A DNA stretch of 19,280 nt. Origin: JABCPO02 sp963513115 (GTDB lineage: Bacteria > Bacillota > Clostridia > TANB77 > CAG-508). Each line of letters starts with the position of its first letter. Positions within the stretch are counted from its first letter, which is position 1. The stretch covers positions 1 through 19,280 of the forward strand of contig CAUPPN010000003.1 in the NCBI GenBank assembly GCA_963513115.1, written 5' to 3'. A model generated the notes under the pieces. It did not search any database and had not been told where the DNA came from. It saw only the letters and a program-made list of their open reading frames with translations. Below, piece after piece: positions 1-7,506 of this stretch. The position numbers and the translations under genes were made by a program.

Positions 1-408
1 TCTATACAGGTATGATATAACCTTGTCTTCTTCTTTTTTCCTCTTATTATATAATATCTTTTTAATAACCTTTTGTTCTAACTCATTTAGCTCTTCTTCA
101 TTTTCAGAAATAGCTTGGTATATATAATTTGATGAAACTCCTTTTTGTATAAGTTTTTGTTTAAGCTCAAATATTGAATTTCTTTTTTCTAATATTATTG
201 CATCTTGTATATATAATCTTGCATATTTTTCATCATCAATATATCCGTATTCTTTAATTTCTTCAATTGCTCTTTCTAAATACAAGTCACTATCATCATA
301 TCTTGAATACTTATCTCTTACTTCTTTTTCTGTTTTTAATCTTAAAAGTAGGTTTCTTACGATCCTACTTTTAAAATTATCATATCTCAATTCTTCTTCT
401 AAATTCAT
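1..408 (-). CDS. recX: RecX family regulatory protein, C-terminal part outside the window
   Basis: RecX proteins bind the RecA filament and modulate recombination and the SOS response. This ORF starts 9 bases after the recA stop codon and stays open for 136 codons to the window edge, so only the N-terminal part is visible; family members usually have 150-270 residues. The visible part is helical and charged. It carries the RecX signature around residues 60-80 (IKEYGYIDDEKYARLYIQD), followed by a second repeat-like helix set ending in LKQKLIQKGVS. The start is the first ATG after an in-frame stop. No clear Shine-Dalgarno sequence precedes it, so translation may be coupled to recA. The position immediately downstream of recA is the classic recX location and supports the call. 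Confidence 0.88.
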   Translation of the reverse strand, partial: MNLEEELRYDNFKSRIVRNLLLRLKTEKEVRDKYSRYDDSDLYLERAIEEIKEYGYIDDEKYARLYIQDAIILEKRNSIFELKQKLIQKGVSSNYIYQAISENEEELNELEQKVIKKILYNKRKKEEDKVISYLYR

Positions 409-417
409 TATTAATTA

Positions 418-1542
418 TTACTTTGTTTCCTTTTTTTCTTTTGCATCTTTTTTAGTATCTTTTTCTTTAGCCTTTGCTTCTTTTTCAGCTTCTTCTTTAT
501 CAAATCCAGTTAGCTCTTTTACTTTGTCCATAACTTTCTTTTTGATTTCTTCTGCCTTGTCTGGGTTTTCATCTAGGTATGTTTTAACTTTTTCTCTACC
601 TTGTCCTATCTTTTCTTCACCATAGCTAAACCATGATCCTGCTTTGTTAATAATATCAAATTCTATTGCAGTATCTATTAAGCTTCCCATTCTTGATATA
701 CCTTGACCATATATCATTTCAACTTCTACTTCTTTAAATGGTGGTGCAACTTTGTTTTTAACAACTTTAACTCTTGTTAAGTTACCTACAGGTTTTCCAC
801 CGTCTACTATTTGTTGTCCTTTTCTAATATCTATTCTAACTGATGAATAGAATTTAAGTGCTCTTCCTCCTGGTGTAACTTCAGGGTTACCATATCCTCC
901 AACTTTTTCTCTTAATTGGTTAATAAATATTACTGTTGTATTTGTTTTGTTCATAGCTCCAGCTATTTTTCTTAATGCTTGTGACATAAGTCTTGCTTGA
1001 AGTGCTACATGAGTATCACCCATATTACCTTCAATTTCTGCTTGTGGTACAAGTGCTGCTACAGAGTCTACTACAACTAAGTCTATCGCAGAACTTCTAA
1101 TTAGTTTTTCTGTAATTTCCATTGCTTCTTCACCATTATTTGGTTGTGAAACTAAAAGTCTATCAATATCTACTCCTAATTTCTTTGCATATATTGGATC
1201 TAGTGCATGTTCTGCGTCAATGAATGCTGTTTCTCCTCCAGCTTTTTGTGCTTCTGCAATTATATGTAATGTAAGGGTTGTTTTACCAGATGATTCTGGT
1301 CCATATATTTCTATTATTCTTCCTTTAGGTATACCACCTACTCCTAATGCTAAGTCAATTCCTATAGCTCCTGTAGAAATTACATCAACATCTTCCATTT
1401 TGTAATTTCCAAGTCTCATTATTGCACCTTTTCCATAATCTGATTCAATGTCTGCAAGTGCCTTTTCTAACGCTTTCTTTCTTCCTGATGTATCTTCCTT
1501 TTTTAGTACTTCTAATTCATCTGCATTTTTCTTTTTTGCCAT
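418..1542 (-). CDS. recA: Recombinase RecA
   Basis: RecA is the ATP-dependent strand-exchange protein of homologous recombination and the co-protease that triggers LexA cleavage. The protein has 374 residues, slightly longer than the usual ~350. Walker A is GPESSGKT at residues 81-88, Walker B is DLVVVD at 154-159, loop L1 is near 168-176 (EIEGNMGD), and the NQLREK segment leads into loop L2 near 208-226. The C-terminal ~45 residues are a Lys/Glu-rich low-complexity tail. An AGAGG ribosome binding site lies five bases before the ATG. One oddity is in L2: where most RecA proteins read GVMFGNPE, this one reads GGYGNPE, one residue shorter, with Tyr at the usual Phe position. The downstream neighbour is recX. 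No LexA-type palindrome was seen upstream. Confidence 0.98.
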   Translation of the reverse strand: MAKKKNADELEVLKKEDTSGRKKALEKALADIESDYGKGAIMRLGNYKMEDVDVISTGAIGIDLALGVGGIPKGRIIEIYGPESSGKTTLTLHIIAEAQKAGGETAFIDAEHALDPIYAKKLGVDIDRLLVSQPNNGEEAMEITEKLIRSSAIDLVVVDSVAALVPQAEIEGNMGDTHVALQARLMSQALRKIAGAMNKTNTTVIFINQLREKVGGYGNPEVTPGGRALKFYSSVRIDIRKGQQIVDGGKPVGNLTRVKVVKNKVAPPFKEVEVEMIYGQGISRMGSLIDTAIEFDIINKAGSWFSYGEEKIGQGREKVKTYLDENPDKAEEIKKKVMDKVKELTGFDKEEAEKEAKAKEKDTKKDAKEKKETK

Positions 1543-1847
1543 TTCTTCCTCTTTCTAATATATATTTTATATATATTTAATATTATTTTGTTCTTTTGTT
1601 TAGTTTTTTCTTTTGCATTTTCTTTTGCTTTTGTTTTTGTCATATATTTTTGTATATATACTTAGTTATATATTTCCTCTTTTTACTTTTTGTCTTTTAT
1701 TTTTTTAAGTATATTTTTGTCCAATTTTCTATAGTCAATATACCACTTAATATTCATTTTTTCAAAGGATAATTTAAATAATTATTTCTTTATATTTTTA
1801 ATTATAATATTTTAGTTATTATTATTATAATTATTATTTTAGTTATA
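1543..1847. other. Intergenic region upstream of recA
   Basis: This 305-base gap separates recA from the solute-binding protein gene on the same strand. It is extremely AT-rich, and its distal part (about 1797-1855) is simple TAA/TTA sequence containing ATAACTAAAATA twice. It holds a candidate recA promoter (listed separately) and would give recA a leader of roughly 160-190 nucleotides. I see no GC-containing terminator hairpin for the upstream gene and no SOS operator. A 24-codon ATG ORF on the minus strand at 1683-1757 lacks a ribosome binding site and was not called. Confidence 0.6.
1708..1745 (-). promoter_or_regulatory. Candidate recA promoter region
   Basis: Two overlapping minus-strand possibilities are visible. 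One is an extended -10 element, TGGTATATT (1737-1745). The other is TTGACT (1733-1738) as -35 with TATACT (1708-1713) as -10, but its 19-base spacer is long. Both lie 165-205 bases upstream of the recA ATG. They are the best promoter-like strings in the gap, but AT-rich DNA produces such matches by chance. Confidence 0.35.
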
Positions 1848-3410
1848 TTATCTCCTATACCACTTTTCTATGTTTTGGAACATATCAAATATATTTAAGT
1901 TACCATCTGTAGTAACACCTGTATTTAGTATTACACTTTTTGTATTTATTACTATACCAATAAATGGTATATCATTTAAGTATATATTTTCTACATTATT
2001 ATATATTTCTTCTAATTTAGTTTTTGCATTTTCATTTAGTTTTTCTTGCTTTGCTTCATTTAATAGTTTTTTTACTTCTTCATTATTATAATTTAATATA
2101 TTTCCATCACCTAAGAATCTATCTAAATTTGGTGTCATTGAAGTTTTTAGTGTAACTATTGCATAGTCATAGTTTTTTTCGTTTATCCTGTTGTAGTAAT
2201 TATCTTTTCCTACTTTTTCAATAATTACAGATATTCCATTTTCATTTAATTGTTTTGATATTTCTGTAGCAATTATATTTTGCATTTCATTATCTTGATT
2301 TGTAAGGATTTTGACTGGTCCTTTAAAATTACTTTTTTGAAAAAGTGCTTTTGCTTCAGGCACACTTGTATCTAATTTTCTAATATCTCCTACATTTAGT
2401 GCAATATTTTTATACAAATGTGATCCATAATCTAATGGATATGTTGATCTAATATAGTTTCCATGTAATATTTCTATTATCTTATCAAATGCAATCATCT
2501 TGCTTATTCCTCTTTTAATGTCTACATTATTATTTCTTTCATTGTTTATTGCTAAAAACGTAAAATTCATATCCTTTATACCAACTAGTTGATAACCATT
2601 TTTACCAATATATTGTTCTATATTTGATTCATTTGTTGTTATTACATCAATATTACCTGATTTAAAACTATTATATAGTTCTCCCATTGAATTATAATGT
2701 GTTACTATTATATTTTTTATACTTGGTTCAAACTTTTCATAGTAATTTGTATTTGCTTCATATATTGCAGTATTGTTTACACTTTCTTTGTATATGTATT
2801 TACCAGAAGTTACTGGTACTGGATATTGCTCTTTGTTTTTAAAAAATTCTGCATCTACTTCTTTCATTATAGGGAATGTTAAACTGTATTCAAAAAATGC
2901 TTGTGGTTTTTTAAGTTTTAGTACCATTGTATAATCATCTTTTACAGTTATAGCCTCTATATTTTCTATATTAGAATTATATAATGACTTATTATTGTTT
3001 ATTTGTTCTATAGTAAACTTTACATCTTTTACTGTAACCTTGCCGCTATTATTTTGCCAAGTTGCATCATTTCTTATTATTATCTCATAATTTAAATCAT
3101 CTAATTTTGTTATATCTTTTACTAAATCATATTTCAAATTATACCCTGCATCTAATCTTACTAAATAACTATAGAATAGTTTTGAGTATTCATATACATT
3201 CCTATTGTTGCTAAATATTGGATTCATTGTATCAAGCTCTGCAACACCAAGTCTTAGGTCATTTTGTATTGGTGAAAGTTGTTCTTCTTTTTTTACCATT
3301 GTTTGATTATCTGCTTTTATCTTACTTGTTTTTGCTATGTAATATCCTGTAAGTATTATTATAACTACTATAAATGCACTAAAAAAATATTTAAAATAAT
3401 TATTTTCCAT
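1848..3410 (-). CDS. Family 5 extracellular solute-binding protein, membrane-anchored (oligopeptide-binding type)
   Basis: The protein has 520 residues. Residues ~8-26 form one hydrophobic segment after a short N-terminus; the rest looks extracytoplasmic. The body resembles the SBP_bac_5 (OppA/DppA) family: LRLGVAELDTMNP near 52-64, a YSYLVRLD strand near 80-87, TVKDVKFTIEQI near 125-136, and a C-terminal DIPFIGIVINTKS segment. These proteins usually deliver peptides to an ABC importer. Two things are odd. There is no lipobox cysteine, so the protein is probably held by an uncleaved signal anchor instead of a lipid. No permease or ATPase genes are adjacent. It starts two bases after the ymdB stop, with its GAGG ribosome binding site inside the last ymdB codons, so the two genes are probably translationally coupled. 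The ligand cannot be inferred. Confidence 0.82.
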   Translation of the reverse strand: MENNYFKYFFSAFIVVIIILTGYYIAKTSKIKADNQTMVKKEEQLSPIQNDLRLGVAELDTMNPIFSNNRNVYEYSKLFYSYLVRLDAGYNLKYDLVKDITKLDDLNYEIIIRNDATWQNNSGKVTVKDVKFTIEQINNNKSLYNSNIENIEAITVKDDYTMVLKLKKPQAFFEYSLTFPIMKEVDAEFFKNKEQYPVPVTSGKYIYKESVNNTAIYEANTNYYEKFEPSIKNIIVTHYNSMGELYNSFKSGNIDVITTNESNIEQYIGKNGYQLVGIKDMNFTFLAINNERNNNVDIKRGISKMIAFDKIIEILHGNYIRSTYPLDYGSHLYKNIALNVGDIRKLDTSVPEAKALFQKSNFKGPVKILTNQDNEMQNIIATEISKQLNENGISVIIEKVGKDNYYNRINEKNYDYAIVTLKTSMTPNLDRFLGDGNILNYNNEEVKKLLNEAKQEKLNENAKTKLEEIYNNVENIYLNDIPFIGIVINTKSVILNTGVTTDGNLNIFDMFQNIEKWYRR

Positions 3411-3412
3411 TA

Positions 3413-4222
3413 TTACCTCACTATATACTTATTTATTCTAATATCATATTGAAGTCTTGAAACATCTATACACTTTTTGCTATCTTCATCAAATGTATAT
3501 ATAGCTCCCATTATATAATTTTTATCATCTGGTGCTAAAACATATCTTTCTGGTAGTGTTTTAATAAATCTTTTGTATGCAACTTCTTTTTGCATACCTA
3601 TTACACCTGATTGACTTCCTGTCATTCCAATATCAGATATATATCCTGTATTTTTTTCTAATACTTCATTATCTGCTGTTTGTACATGTGTATGTGTTCC
3701 AAATATTGCAGATACCTTACCATCAAAGTATCTTGCAAATGCTATTTTTTCTGCTGTTGCTTCTGCATGAAAGTCTACTATAATGTAGTCTACTTCTTTT
3801 AGTTTGTTTAATAATTTTTCCATAGCTAAAAAAGGATTATCTGATAATACATTAATAGCTACCCTTCCTATCATATTTACTACAGCTATTTTCTTTCCTT
3901 CTTTTTCAAATATCATATATCCTTTTCCAGGTATATTTTTAGGTAAATTATATGGCCTTATGATATTACTACCATCTATAAAATCAAATATTTCTTTTTT
4001 ACCCCATGTATGGTTACCCATAGTTATACAGTCAATGTTTAATTTTTTTAATCTTTCATAACTTCTTTTATCTAAGCCTGATCCCATTGCCGCATTTTCA
4101 CCATTTGCTATTACAAAATCTATATTGTTATCTTCAATGATCTTATCTAGTTTCTTTTCTAATGCATATATTCCGCAAGTTCCAACTATATCTCCTACTG
4201 CAAGTATTTTAAATTCTTTCAT
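3413..4222 (-). CDS. ymdB: YmdB-family metallophosphoesterase (cyclic nucleotide phosphodiesterase)
   Basis: The 269 residues match the length of Bacillus subtilis YmdB (264), a dinuclear metal 2',3'-cyclic-nucleotide/cAMP phosphodiesterase affecting biofilm and RNA metabolism. All family metal-binding blocks are present in order: GDIVG (10-14, Asp11), NGENAA (40-45), GNHTW (69-73), DFHAEAT (150-156), GTHTHVQTAD (175-184) and SDIGMTGS (196-203). The protein is cytoplasmic, with no signal or membrane segment. AGAGGA precedes the ATG with a rather long spacer of about 12 bases. It is the first gene of an operon with the solute-binding protein. In Bacillus, recA and ymdB are close neighbours with rny (RNase Y) between them; here rny is missing from that position and the solute-binding gene stands there. 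Confidence 0.93.
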   Translation of the reverse strand: MKEFKILAVGDIVGTCGIYALEKKLDKIIEDNNIDFVIANGENAAMGSGLDKRSYERLKKLNIDCITMGNHTWGKKEIFDFIDGSNIIRPYNLPKNIPGKGYMIFEKEGKKIAVVNMIGRVAINVLSDNPFLAMEKLLNKLKEVDYIIVDFHAEATAEKIAFARYFDGKVSAIFGTHTHVQTADNEVLEKNTGYISDIGMTGSQSGVIGMQKEVAYKRFIKTLPERYVLAPDDKNYIMGAIYTFDEDSKKCIDVSRLQYDIRINKYIVR

Positions 4223-4254
4223 ATTATTTTTTATTCCTCTTTTCTAATATATAC

Positions 4255-4267
4255 ATTATATATTATA
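4255..4267 (-). promoter_or_regulatory. Candidate -10 elements for the ymdB operon
   Basis: Two TATAAT hexamers lie on the minus strand at 4262-4267 and 4255-4260, 33-45 bases before the ymdB start. No convincing -35 hexamer is found at 16-18 bases spacing. The terminator of the preceding gene lies just upstream, so a promoter is expected somewhere in this gap. Confidence 0.35.
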
Positions 4268-4291
4268 ATCATATAAAAAAATAGTGTATTA

Positions 4292-4333
4292 AAATATTAA
4301 AAATCAAATATTAAAAACAAAAAATATTAAAAA
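4292..4333. repeat. Three copies of a 12-base AT repeat
   Basis: AAATATTAAAAA occurs at 4292-4303, 4306-4317 and 4322-4333, spaced 14 and 16 bases apart, between the terminator of the metallopeptidase gene and the candidate ymdB promoter. It may act as an UP-element-like A/T tract or be simple low-complexity drift. Confidence 0.55.
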
Positions 4334-4370
4334 TAAAAAGACTAAGACTTAATTTTATTAAATCTTAGTC
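4331..4370 (-). terminator. Rho-independent terminator of the metallopeptidase gene
   Basis: On the minus strand GACTAAGA pairs perfectly with TCTTAGTC (outer 8 bp, 4340-4347 with 4363-4370). The stem continues, after one C-A mismatch, with five A/T pairs around a three-base loop. TTTTTATTT follows directly (4339-4331). It lies 20 bases after the stop codon of the gene at 4390-6483. Confidence 0.85.
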
Positions 4371-4389
4371 ATATCATAATATATATTTT

Positions 4390-6483
4390 TTAATTACTAA
4401 AAAATTCATTAAAGTATTTAGATATTATTTCTTTTAAAATATTTCTATCATATATATCTATTCCTAATTTTCTTGTACCATTATATTTTTTATCTGTATT
4501 ATACATTATTTCGAATATATCTTTAATATTATTCTTATCACTTTTCTTTAATACATCTATATATTCTTCTCCAGATATATCTTCTAATATTATTTTCTTA
4601 GCTATATCATATCCTACTATTTGTGAAATTATATATATTATATCAAAGTATGAATCATATAGTAGGTAATCTATTGCCCATTTTGCTATTATATTTTTAA
4701 AATAATCTTTTTCAAGTTTTTCTTTTTCATATTCAATTTCTAATAATTTTAAATATTCTTTTTCAATTTCTTTTCTAATATTTTCTATTTCTGTATTTTT
4801 TAAATTATAATAACATTCTTCATTATTGCAACTAACTTTTTCATTTTTATTTAACTTTTCAAATATTTCAAATAATTTTTTAGTTATACTAGCATTATTA
4901 AAATACCTATATAATCTTAATATATTTTTTCTTTTAAAATGTTTTTCTAATTCTGAAGCTTCAAAAAACTTTTCGTTTTTATTTGTATTTTCATTTTCAG
5001 ATATATATTTAAAATAAAAATATACTATGTTTTCGTTTACCAAAGAATATATTTCTGTTTCCTTATCTATACTATCTTCTTTTAATATATATTCATATTT
5101 ATTATTTTCTTTTTCATATATATCTTCTATTAAATGTGACATTTCATGTGATAATAGGTAGATATCTTCTTCTGTAAGTATGCCTAGCATATTTAACTTA
5201 CCATATTTAACATGATTTAATTGTATCTTATTATTCCTATTATAGTAGTCTATATTATTTTCTAAAAACATATTTTCTATATTTGCTATATAATCTTTTC
5301 CTAATACTTTTAATGCTGATTTAAAATTTTCTACTAACTTACTTATACTTATTCTTCTTATCTTTTGACTACTTATATTATTTTTATCTAATCTAATATA
5401 GTTAATATTATTATATGTATATTTTAATTCCTTTTCTTCTATACTATTTGCTATATTTTTCTTATACTTTAATATATTTTCAGTTATTTCCTTTAATAAG
5501 AAATCTATGTATCCTTTTTCAAAATAGAAAGGATTGCATTCTAATATATTTTCTTTTTTCATTACAATATAGCTTTTATACATCTCATATTCTAATTTAA
5601 CTATATTTATTGCTAATTTTTCATAATACTTACTATATATTTTATGAACATTATCATAGTATTCATTTAATAACTTTTCTTTAGTCTTAAAATCTAATTC
5701 CATATTGTATATGTCTCTTAATGATATTTCTTTACCATTATATATTACATTAACTTTAGATATATCTTTTGATATATTATTTTTAACCAAATATATTTCT
5801 TTTAATATATCATTAGTTAAATCATTTCTTTTTCTTATTATATTTTTATACTTTTCTTTTAATATGTATTTTTCATATAGCTCTTCTATATCTTTTCCAA
5901 GTATTTTAAGAACATTATCAACTGTATTTTTAGAATTATTATTATCTAAATTAGCAAAAATAATTTGTAGGTATATACTACTTTTAATATATTCTAATAA
6001 TTCTTTTTCTTTTTTAATGCAATTAATATTACATACAATATATTCATATATTTCTTTTTTTAAAGCATCTTCTGCTTTAATATAATTATATCTTTTTGAG
6101 TATAGTATGTTGTTATTATAATATATGTTTTCTCTTTGATCTAAGTTCATATTGTATGTCCAATACATAAATGAATCTATATCATATATTACTTTGCTGT
6201 TTTCTAATAGTATTTGTTCTATTTCTTTTAAATTACTTAAAATAACATTTGAAGAATTATAGTTATCAGCTTTTAGATTGCTATTGTTTAAATTATTATT
6301 ATTTAACCTAATTAATTTTTCTTTAATTTCATCTAATCTTAAATATATTTTTTCAATATCTTTTTCTGAATCCAAATAACTATAATATTTATCATTAGGT
6401 AATATTTGATATTTTCTTTTATCTATATTCTTATACTTAAAGTTTTCTACTTTCTTATATTTTCTTTTTTCTTCTTTATTCAT
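4390..6483 (-). CDS. Divergent M3-like (oligoendopeptidase F-type) zinc metallopeptidase
   Basis: The protein has 697 residues, is extremely rich in Asn, Lys, Ile and Glu, and has no signal peptide or clear membrane segment, so it is probably cytoplasmic. The HEXXH zinc motif is HEMSH at 446-450 in the context LLSHEMSHLIED. About 27 residues later TEIYSLVNE (476-484) matches the M3 third-ligand block (xExxSxxNE), giving Glu477 as probable zinc ligand. The size and the long helical N-terminal half also fit oligoendopeptidase F, which degrades short peptides. It departs from the family in two ways: Ser449 replaces the usual Gly of HExGH, and the Tyr/Gly-rich substrate-binding segment near the C-terminus is not recognisable. 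It stands alone between a promoter and a terminator. The AAAGAGA ribosome binding site is weak. The fold call is moderate; activity is unproven. Confidence 0.7.
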   Translation of the reverse strand: MNKEEKRKYKKVENFKYKNIDKRKYQILPNDKYYSYLDSEKDIEKIYLRLDEIKEKLIRLNNNNLNNSNLKADNYNSSNVILSNLKEIEQILLENSKVIYDIDSFMYWTYNMNLDQRENIYYNNNILYSKRYNYIKAEDALKKEIYEYIVCNINCIKKEKELLEYIKSSIYLQIIFANLDNNNSKNTVDNVLKILGKDIEELYEKYILKEKYKNIIRKRNDLTNDILKEIYLVKNNISKDISKVNVIYNGKEISLRDIYNMELDFKTKEKLLNEYYDNVHKIYSKYYEKLAINIVKLEYEMYKSYIVMKKENILECNPFYFEKGYIDFLLKEITENILKYKKNIANSIEEKELKYTYNNINYIRLDKNNISSQKIRRISISKLVENFKSALKVLGKDYIANIENMFLENNIDYYNRNNKIQLNHVKYGKLNMLGILTEEDIYLLSHEMSHLIEDIYEKENNKYEYILKEDSIDKETEIYSLVNENIVYFYFKYISENENTNKNEKFFEASELEKHFKRKNILRLYRYFNNASITKKLFEIFEKLNKNEKVSCNNEECYYNLKNTEIENIRKEIEKEYLKLLEIEYEKEKLEKDYFKNIIAKWAIDYLLYDSYFDIIYIISQIVGYDIAKKIILEDISGEEYIDVLKKSDKNNIKDIFEIMYNTDKKYNGTRKLGIDIYDRNILKEIISKYFNEFFSN

Positions 6484-6531
6484 ATTCTCTTTCTTTTAAT
6501 AATTCATCATAATATATATTCTAATATAATT

Positions 6532-6540
6532 ATTATATCA
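6532..6540 (-). promoter_or_regulatory. Extended -10 promoter of the metallopeptidase gene
   Basis: The minus strand reads TGATATAAT, a perfect TGnTATAAT extended -10, 49 bases upstream of the ATG at 6483 and directly after the preceding terminator hairpin. No good -35 is present, as is common for extended -10 promoters. Confidence 0.5.
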
Positions 6541-6550
6541 CATGAAGCAA

Positions 6551-6577
6551 TAAAAGGAGATGAAACATCTCCTTTTA
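6551..6577 (-). terminator. Strong hairpin terminator after the small membrane ORF
   Basis: TAAAAGGAGATG pairs perfectly with CATCTCCTTTTA (12 bp, 6551-6562 with 6566-6577) around a three-base loop. On the minus strand the 3' arm ends in TTTTA. It lies 32 bases past the stop codon of the ORF at 6609-6779, which suggests that this stretch is transcribed. The hairpin is symmetric enough to work in both directions. Confidence 0.75.
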
Positions 6578-6608
6578 ACTTACATATATTCAATTATTTA
6601 TTAAGTAA

Positions 6609-6779
6609 TTATTTTCTTTTCATAACACGTTTTGTATATATTATTGCACCTATTGTTATTAGTGAAAGTAGTATTACACTTTCTGATTCTTCTTTTTCTT
6701 TCGCTCTTTCTTCTTTAGCTTCTTGTTTTCTTTTTTCTATTTCTTCTTTCTGTTTTATTTTCTTTTTGCTTTTCCCCAC
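6609..6779 (-). CDS. Small hypothetical protein with charged N-terminus and one C-terminal membrane helix
   Basis: This 56-residue ORF reads from a GTG and lies in the same frame as the MBL hydrolase gene that ends at 6792, separated from it only by that gene's stop and four codons. Residues 2-34 are almost all Lys, Glu, Arg and Gln. Residues ~35-48 (VILLSLITIGAIIY) form a single hydrophobic helix, and the end is basic (TKRVMKRK). This pattern resembles the tail of a sortase substrate but has no LPXTG motif. No Shine-Dalgarno sequence precedes the GTG. It could be a real small membrane protein, a readthrough extension of the hydrolase, or the remnant of a lost gene. The strong terminator just past its stop codon is the main argument for function. 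Confidence 0.35.
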   Translation of the reverse strand: MGKSKKKIKQKEEIEKRKQEAKEERAKEKEESESVILLSLITIGAIIYTKRVMKRK

Positions 6780-6780
6780 T

Positions 6781-6802
6781 AAAAAAGAGGCCTATACCTC
6801 TT
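6781..6802 (-). terminator. Terminator overlapping the MBL hydrolase stop codon
   Basis: On the minus strand AAGAGG pairs with CCTCTT (6 bp, three G-C) around the six-base loop TATAGG, and the 3' arm runs into TTTTTT. The hydrolase stop codon (6792-6794) lies in the loop, so the terminator shares sequence with the last hydrolase codons. It probably ends most recJ-rel-hydrolase transcripts. Confidence 0.7.
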
Positions 6803-7505
6803 CTCCTATAGTAGTATTATCTCCATGACCAGCTAAAACTAATATATCTTTATCTAATTTTCTTAAGTAGTTTAAACTACTTACAAGTTCCATATAGTTA
6901 CCACCTTTTAAATCAAATCTACCATATGATCCCTTAAATAGGGTATCACCTGTAAACAAGATATTATCTAATAATATGCACATACTACCTTTTGTATGAC
7001 CAGGTGTTAATATATACCTAACATCCATTCCTAAAATAGTATTATCTTCTATTTTTCTTTCTTCTTGTTCTTCTTGTTTTTCTCCATTAAGCACAGTAAT
7101 ATTATCTTCTATTACATTATACTCTCCATTATACAATGTATACTCACTATCATACATATGCTTTAGTTCTTCCTTAGATATAATTACTTTTGCATCTTTA
7201 AATTCCTTAGTTATATTATTTAATCCAATAATATGGTCCACATGTAAATGTGTAAGTATTACATACCTAATATCTATATTATTTTCTTTTAAAAATTCTA
7301 CCAAGCTATTATCATATACTCCAGGGTCTATAACTATTGCTTCTTTTTCTTCCTTAATTAACAAATAAGTATTTTCCTCATAAAGTGAACCAAGTATCTT
7401 AAATATAGTTATATATTGTTCTTTTTGCTCTTGTTTTGCTTGTATCTTCTTTTCAAGTATATCCAATATAATTACACCTGCTTCATTTGTGTAATTCTTT
7501 TTCAT
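6792..7505 (-). CDS. MBL-fold metallo-hydrolase (glyoxalase II-like, YqgX type)
   Basis: The 237-residue protein carries the complete metallo-beta-lactamase hydrolase motif set: THLHVDH at 85-91 (His86, His88, Asp90, His91), TPGHTKGS at 167-174 (His170), TGDTLF at 185-190 (Asp187) and a final GHGDNTTIGEE with His227. The short form without the C-terminal lid of true glyoxalase II matches the YqgX/GloB-like thioesterase group; the physiological substrate is uncertain. Residues 1-33 are an N-terminal extension (Lys/Gln/Glu-rich near 19-30) before the usual first strand (IFKILGS). The start is supported by AGAGGA five bases upstream, inside the end of rel. The ATG lies one base past the rel stop, so translation is probably coupled. 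A charged loop (residues 141-153) is also longer than usual. Confidence 0.9.
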   Translation of the reverse strand: MKKNYTNEAGVIILDILEKKIQAKQEQKEQYITIFKILGSLYEENTYLLIKEEKEAIVIDPGVYDNSLVEFLKENNIDIRYVILTHLHVDHIIGLNNITKEFKDAKVIISKEELKHMYDSEYTLYNGEYNVIEDNITVLNGEKQEEQEERKIEDNTILGMDVRYILTPGHTKGSMCILLDNILFTGDTLFKGSYGRFDLKGGNYMELVSSLNYLRKLDKDILVLAGHGDNTTIGEEV

Positions 7506-7506
7506 A

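Noticed and set aside
1683..1757. 24-codon ORF on the minus strand upstream of recA
   Set aside because: No ribosome binding site, no recognisable features, and it overlaps the candidate recA promoter; expected by chance in AT-rich DNA.
1543..1847. SOS (LexA) operator upstream of recA
   Set aside because: No CGAAC-N4-GTTCG-like or other convincing dyad was found in the recA upstream region on either strand.
3330..3410. Lipoprotein signal peptide on the solute-binding protein
   Set aside because: No cysteine follows the N-terminal hydrophobic segment, so no lipobox exists.
6609..6779. Sortase (LPXTG) cell-wall sorting signal
   Set aside because: The hydrophobic helix and basic end fit the general pattern, but no LPXTG-like pentapeptide precedes the helix.
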